Below are positions 60,620 to 64,000 of a stretch of 64,000 nt of DNA, piece by piece. Numbering within the stretch: the first letter of the stretch is position 1; the number at the start of each line of letters is the position of its first letter. The stretch comes from Collinsella aerofaciens (GTDB taxonomy: Bacteria; Actinomycetota; Coriobacteriia; Coriobacteriales; Coriobacteriaceae): assembly GCF_028206795.1 (NCBI RefSeq), contig NZ_JAQLFJ010000009.1, forward strand, positions 1 through 64,000, written 5' to 3'. The position numbers were made by a program, and so were the translations under genes. The notes below the pieces were generated by a model that ran no database searches, had not been told where the DNA came from, and saw only the letters and a program-made list of their open reading frames with translations.

Positions 60620-61687
60620 TTAGTCCTCGGCGTTGTAGCCAAAGCGGCGAATCTGGGCCTCGTCGTCACGCCAGCCGGCCTTGACCTTCACGTCCAGCTC
60701 CAAAAAGACCTGCGTGCCAAAAATGCGCTCAAGATCGCGACGGGCGTCGATACCGATATGCTTGATCATCTCGCCGCCCTTGCCGATGATGATGCCCTTT
60801 TGGCCCTCGCGCTCGACGTAAATAGTGGCGTGCACGCGCAGCACCTTCTTGGTCTGCTCGAGCGCGTCGCAGATTACGCCAACGGAGTGAGGGATCTCAT
60901 CACGGGTGCGGCGCAAGACCTTCTCGCGCACAAACTCGGCAACGAGCGTCTCGTCAGAAGCGTCGGTACCCATGTCCTCGGGGAACCAACGCGGGCCCTC
61001 GGGCAAAAAGTGCGCAACGGTCTCGATAAAGGCATCGACGTTGAAGTTCTTGACCGACGACGTCACGATCTCGTCGTCAAAGTCCATAAGCTCGTGGGCT
61101 GCCTTAAGCTGCTCCATGACCTGTGCGGGGTCGGCCTCATCGGCCTTGGTGAGCACCAGGACCTTCTTGGAACGGGCATTCTTGACACGCTCGGCAACCC
61201 AGGCGTCTCCCCTGCCGATCGGTTTGGTGGCATCAATCAAAAACGCGACAACATCGACATCGTTCAGCTCGAACAGCGCGCTCTTGTTCAGCTCGGACCC
61301 TAGACCGTCCTTGGGCTTGTGGATACCCGGGGTATCGACAAAGACCAGCTGGTAGCCGGGGCGGTTGACGACGGCGCGCATGCGGCGGCGGGTCGTCTGG
61401 GCCACCGGCGAGGTGATGGCGACCTTTTTGCCATAGCAGGCGTTGAGCAGCGTTGACTTACCGGCGTTGGGGCGGCCGACCAAGGCCACGAAGCCACTGC
61501 GGAAACCGGGCTCAACGTCGCCAAAGCCCGCGAGGCTGTCGTCCTCATCGCACAGGGCGTCGAGCTCCTCGTCGCTCATGCCCTCAAACGGGTCGAACTC
61601 CTCGACTTCCTCATAGGCCTCGGTCGCCTTAGCATCCGGGGACTCGTCGTCCAAAATCTCATCGGTAGACTGCATATTGTCGGACAT
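60620..61687 (-). CDS. era: GTPase Era with acidic N-terminal extension
   Basis: 355 aa against about 300 for typical Era. The first 62 residues are an Asp/Glu-rich extension with no recognisable domain. The GTPase domain follows (G1 GRPNAGKS at about 72-79, G3 DTPG, G4 TKAD), then the KH domain with GQKGIIIGKGGEMIKHIG. It binds the 3' end of 16S rRNA during 30S assembly. GAAAGGG precedes the ATG at 61687. Confidence 0.95.
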   Translation of the reverse strand: MSDNMQSTDEILDDESPDAKATEAYEEVEEFDPFEGMSDEELDALCDEDDSLAGFGDVEPGFRSGFVALVGRPNAGKSTLLNACYGKKVAITSPVAQTTRRRMRAVVNRPGYQLVFVDTPGIHKPKDGLGSELNKSALFELNDVDVVAFLIDATKPIGRGDAWVAERVKNARSKKVLVLTKADEADPAQVMEQLKAAHELMDFDDEIVTSSVKNFNVDAFIETVAHFLPEGPRWFPEDMGTDASDETLVAEFVREKVLRRTRDEIPHSVGVICDALEQTKKVLRVHATIYVEREGQKGIIIGKGGEMIKHIGIDARRDLERIFGTQVFLELDVKVKAGWRDDEAQIRRFGYNAED

Positions 61688-61699
61688 GGGAATCCCTTT

Positions 61700-62077
61700 C
61701 TAAATAAAGCCGAGCGCGTGGGCAAATACCAGCACGCCCACAATCGCGGCGGTGATGGAAAGAACGTATACAGAGGCGGCGGCGATGTCCTTGGCGCGTT
61801 TTGCCAGCGGATGGAGCTCCTGGGTCGCCAGATCGACAATGGCCTCCATGGCGGTATTGCACAGCTCGCCGTGAATCACCAGGCCGCAGCAGATGATAAT
61901 CGTGGCCCACTCGGCAATGTCGAGCCCCACGATGCAGCCGGCAATGACGGTGCACACGCCCGCCACGAGCATGACCTTAATGTTGCGCTCGGTCTTGACG
62001 GCGGTGACGAAGCCCTCCATGGCGTAGGAGAACGACTTTAAAAAGGACGGATGGTCCTTGTTCGATCCGGGAATCAT
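61700..62077 (-). CDS. Diacylglycerol kinase / undecaprenol kinase family
   Basis: 125 aa, three membrane helices. The catalytic block ELCNTAMEAIVDL (about residues 71-83) with the ATP-binding acidic residues, and the following AKRAKDIAAASVYV, are typical of the DgkA family. In Gram-positive bacteria these usually phosphorylate undecaprenol for wall lipid recycling. TAGGAG lies just upstream of the ATG. It sits between ybeY and era, a common order. Confidence 0.92.
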   Translation of the reverse strand: MIPGSNKDHPSFLKSFSYAMEGFVTAVKTERNIKVMLVAGVCTVIAGCIVGLDIAEWATIIICCGLVIHGELCNTAMEAIVDLATQELHPLAKRAKDIAAASVYVLSITAAIVGVLVFAHALGFI

Positions 62078-62086
62078 AAACGGCTC

Positions 62087-62596
62087 CTAGTCGTGGGCAT
62101 GATTGGTGATGGGGCCGACGTGAACCAGTTTGGGATCCTCGCCGCGCTCGAGCGCCAGATCGCGCAGGATAGCGTCCTCGCGGGCCTCCATAACCTCGGC
62201 CTCGTCGTCCTCGATGTGGTCATAGCCCAGCAGGTGCAGCATGCCGTGAACGAGCATCAGACGGCACTCGTCAGCGGGGCTATTGCCAAAACCGGGGGCC
62301 TGACGGGCAATAACCTGCGGGGCCAAGATGATATCGCCGAGCTCGAGCGCCTCATCGGCGGGAATGTCATCGTCAAAGGCCGAATCGCACTCAAACGAGA
62401 GCACATCGGTGGTGCGGTCGATACCGCGCCACTCGTGGTTGAGCTCGTGCATCTCGTCCTCGTCGACATACGAAAGGGAAATCTCGACTTCACGCTCAAC
62501 GCCCTCGGCGGCAAGCACGACCTCGCAGATGTGCTCCACCTCCTGAGCATCGAGCAGCGTATCGAGCTCGGCATCGTTGCTGATCAATACACTCAA
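62087..62596 (-). CDS. ybeY: Endoribonuclease YbeY
   Basis: 169 aa from a TTG at 62596, supported by AAAGGAG 6 bases upstream and overlapping the phoH stop by TTGA. The zinc-binding motif HGMLHLLGYDH (about 128-138) is complete. It is a metalloendoribonuclease used in rRNA maturation and quality control. It is placed between phoH and the kinase gene. Confidence 0.95.
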   Translation of the reverse strand: MSVLISNDAELDTLLDAQEVEHICEVVLAAEGVEREVEISLSYVDEDEMHELNHEWRGIDRTTDVLSFECDSAFDDDIPADEALELGDIILAPQVIARQAPGFGNSPADECRLMLVHGMLHLLGYDHIEDDEAEVMEAREDAILRDLALERGEDPKLVHVGPITNHAHD

Positions 62597-63579
62597 CGGG
62601 ACTCCTTTCGGTCGCGTGAGCGTTGCTCACGCACGTCATCATAAGCATCATATGCCTCAACGATACAACCCACTAGGGCATGACGCACCACGTCGGCACG
62701 CTCGAGGTGAGAAAATGCCACATCGTCGACACGGCCCAAAATCTTCTCGACATCCGCCAAGCCACCACGACGACCCACCAGGTCGCGCTGGCTGAGGTCG
62801 CCGGTAATCACGAACTTGGAGTTGAATCCAAGGCGTGTCAGGAACATCTTCATCTGCTCGGGCGTGGTATTTTGCGCCTCGTCGAGCACCACGAAAGCAT
62901 CGCTCAGCGTACGACCGCGCATGTAGGCGAGCGGGGCGATCTCGATCACGCCGCGCTCCATAAGCTCATCGGTGCGCTCACGATCCATCATGTCAAAAAG
63001 GGCATCGTAGAGCGGGCGCATGTACGGATCGATCTTTTCCTCGAGGGTGCCGGGCAAAAAGCCCAGGTTCTCCCCTGCTTCGACAACCGGACGCGTCAAG
63101 ATCAAACGGCCCACCTCATGGCGCTTGAGCGCGGCAACGGCGAGCGCCATGGCCAGATAGGTCTTACCGGTACCGGCAGGACCCAAGCCAAAGGTGATGG
63201 TATGCGAGCGAATGGCATCCACATAGCGCTTTTGCCCAAGCGTCTTGGGACGAATGACGCGACCGCGATACGAAAGCAGCACGTCATCGCGAAGCGATGT
63301 GGCCTCATGCTCGCCGTCGCGCAAGACGGCCAGGCAACGCGAGACATCGTCGGCAGACAGGGTACGACCGGCCGCCGCCTCGCGAAAAGCATGTTCGAAA
63401 AAGCGAGCCACGAGCTCGACCTCGTCCGGGTCGCCGCTCACGGAGATCCTATCGCCACGGGCGACCACGTGAGCGCGAACCAAGCTCTCGAGCGCACGAA
63501 GGACGCCGTCGCCGGCGCCCAAAACACGCGAGGGATCAACTCCCTCGGGAACGGTAAGTCTAATCTTCGAGGCTTCCAT
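62593..63579 (-). CDS. PhoH family protein
   Basis: 328 aa from the ATG at 63579, preceded by AGGGAGG. Walker A GPAGTGKTY (about 138-146), Walker B FVVLDEAQNT (about 239-248), and TGDLSQRDL (about 268-276) define the PhoH-like ATPase; the N-terminal extension is usual for PhoH-L. The biochemical role is unclear, probably RNA-linked given its coupling with ybeY. Its start overlaps the 3' end of the mtaB-like gene. Confidence 0.93.
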   Translation of the reverse strand: MEASKIRLTVPEGVDPSRVLGAGDGVLRALESLVRAHVVARGDRISVSGDPDEVELVARFFEHAFREAAAGRTLSADDVSRCLAVLRDGEHEATSLRDDVLLSYRGRVIRPKTLGQKRYVDAIRSHTITFGLGPAGTGKTYLAMALAVAALKRHEVGRLILTRPVVEAGENLGFLPGTLEEKIDPYMRPLYDALFDMMDRERTDELMERGVIEIAPLAYMRGRTLSDAFVVLDEAQNTTPEQMKMFLTRLGFNSKFVITGDLSQRDLVGRRGGLADVEKILGRVDDVAFSHLERADVVRHALVGCIVEAYDAYDDVREQRSRDRKESR

Positions 63580-64000
63580 GGACCTCCCTGCGCGCATGGA
63601 CCAAGCCGGAATCATCGACTCCGATGATAGCAACATCGAGCAGGCACGGGGCTGTAAGTCCACAGGTATCGTCAAGACGGGCATGATGGAACGAACCGAG
63701 CGTCAGGTTGTCACCATACTCGAGCACGGCGCGCTCAACGGTGCCCACGCGACGACGAGCGTCGGCGATAGCGAGCTCCTGCGCCGCGTCTCGCATACGG
63801 CGGCTGCGCTCGGCCATAACCTCGGGCGGCACCTGGTCGGGCATGTCGGCAGCAAGGGTACCGGGACGCTTACTGTAGCGGAACACGTGCATACGCGAGA
63901 ACCCCACGCGGCGGCACAGCGCCAGCGACTCCTCGAACTCCTCGTCCGTCTCACCAGGAAAACCGACGATGACGTCGCACGAAAGAGACGCCTGCGGCAG
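63560..64000 (-). CDS. MiaB-like tRNA methylthiotransferase (MtaB type), 3' part only
   Basis: The last 146 codons of a gene whose 5' part lies beyond the window. The first visible residues include CDVIVGFPGETDEEFEESL and MHVFRYSKRPGT, conserved in radical SAM methylthiotransferases; the C-terminus resembles a TRAM domain. PGTLAADMPDQVPPEV is most like MtaB (which modifies t6A37) rather than MiaB or RimO, both of which are found elsewhere here. Confidence 0.85.
   Translation of the reverse strand: MPQASLSCDVIVGFPGETDEEFEESLALCRRVGFSRMHVFRYSKRPGTLAADMPDQVPPEVMAERSRRMRDAAQELAIADARRRVGTVERAVLEYGDNLTLGSFHHARLDDTCGLTAPCLLDVAIIGVDDSGLVHARREVHGSLED

Overview
The window looks like a chromosomal segment of a high-GC, Gram-positive anaerobe of the class Coriobacteriia, most like Collinsella or a near relative. 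That is inferred from the gene order, the ~60-65% GC, a GarA-type FHA gene beside a MerR gene, an SpoVS gene in a bacterium with no sporulation genes in view, and a Coriobacteriia-type accessory protein family. No database search was possible. Almost everything is core housekeeping DNA. The unusual content lies in intergenic palindromic elements and in two accessory insertions.

Layout. 0-4.1 kb: a DUF3825 gene, tRNA-Val(CAC), a low-GC accessory gene with a nuclease-like C-terminus, two near-identical tRNA-Ala(GGC) genes and a minus-strand CAT-anticodon tRNA, with two copies of palindromic element family A. 4.1-21.2 kb, plus strand: an ABC-F ATPase, a small membrane protein and an M50 protease, then a long tightly packed run (scpA-scpB-rluB-cmk-plsC-ispH-DUF512-der-plsY-gpsA-rpe-cysteine desulfurase-NIF3-zinc ribbon-coaBC) for chromosome segregation, rRNA modification, phospholipid and isoprenoid synthesis, ribosome assembly and coenzyme A, followed by tRNA-Pro. 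22-26.6 kb, minus strand: a very GC-rich cassette of the lantibiotic-immunity type (ABC ATPase, two permeases, a small protein, response regulator, histidine kinase). 27-31.8 kb, plus strand: CDP-alcohol phosphatidyltransferase, GarA-like FHA protein, MerR regulator, apt, NlpC/P60 hydrolase, DegV. 31.9-37.6 kb: a DUF1836 regulator, trxB, an MGDG-synthase-like glycosyltransferase, a palindrome-rich gap (family B), and the dut-nrdR-yneA group divergent from lexA. 38.3-47.1 kb, minus strand: hflX-miaA-miaB, spoVS, a GHKL ATPase, rny, recX and recA. 47.3-59.7 kb, minus strand: cinA, pgsA, rimO, yajQ, a RodZ-like protein, ftsK, an RNase J gene, pnp and rpsO, with family C palindromes between pnp and the RNase J gene. 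59.8-64 kb, minus strand: recO-era-dgkA-ybeY-phoH and the 3' part of a mtaB-like gene.

Functional links. LexA-type boxes (GAAC-N4-GTTC) occur three times between yneA and lexA and once upstream of recA, so an SOS circuit is visible. RNase Y, RNase J, PNPase, YbeY and S15 make up much of an RNA-processing set. PlsC, PlsY, GpsA, two phosphatidyltransferases and a DgkA-type kinase cover phospholipid synthesis and lipid recycling.

The best candidate for something undescribed is the set of intergenic palindromes. In family C two 69-bp cores are colinear and differ mainly by compensatory changes inside a stem. Their 34-38 bp flanking arms differ between copies, yet each arm is matched to its partner. 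Families B and A show weaker versions of the same design. This is what one expects of elements selected for a folded RNA or single-stranded DNA hairpin.
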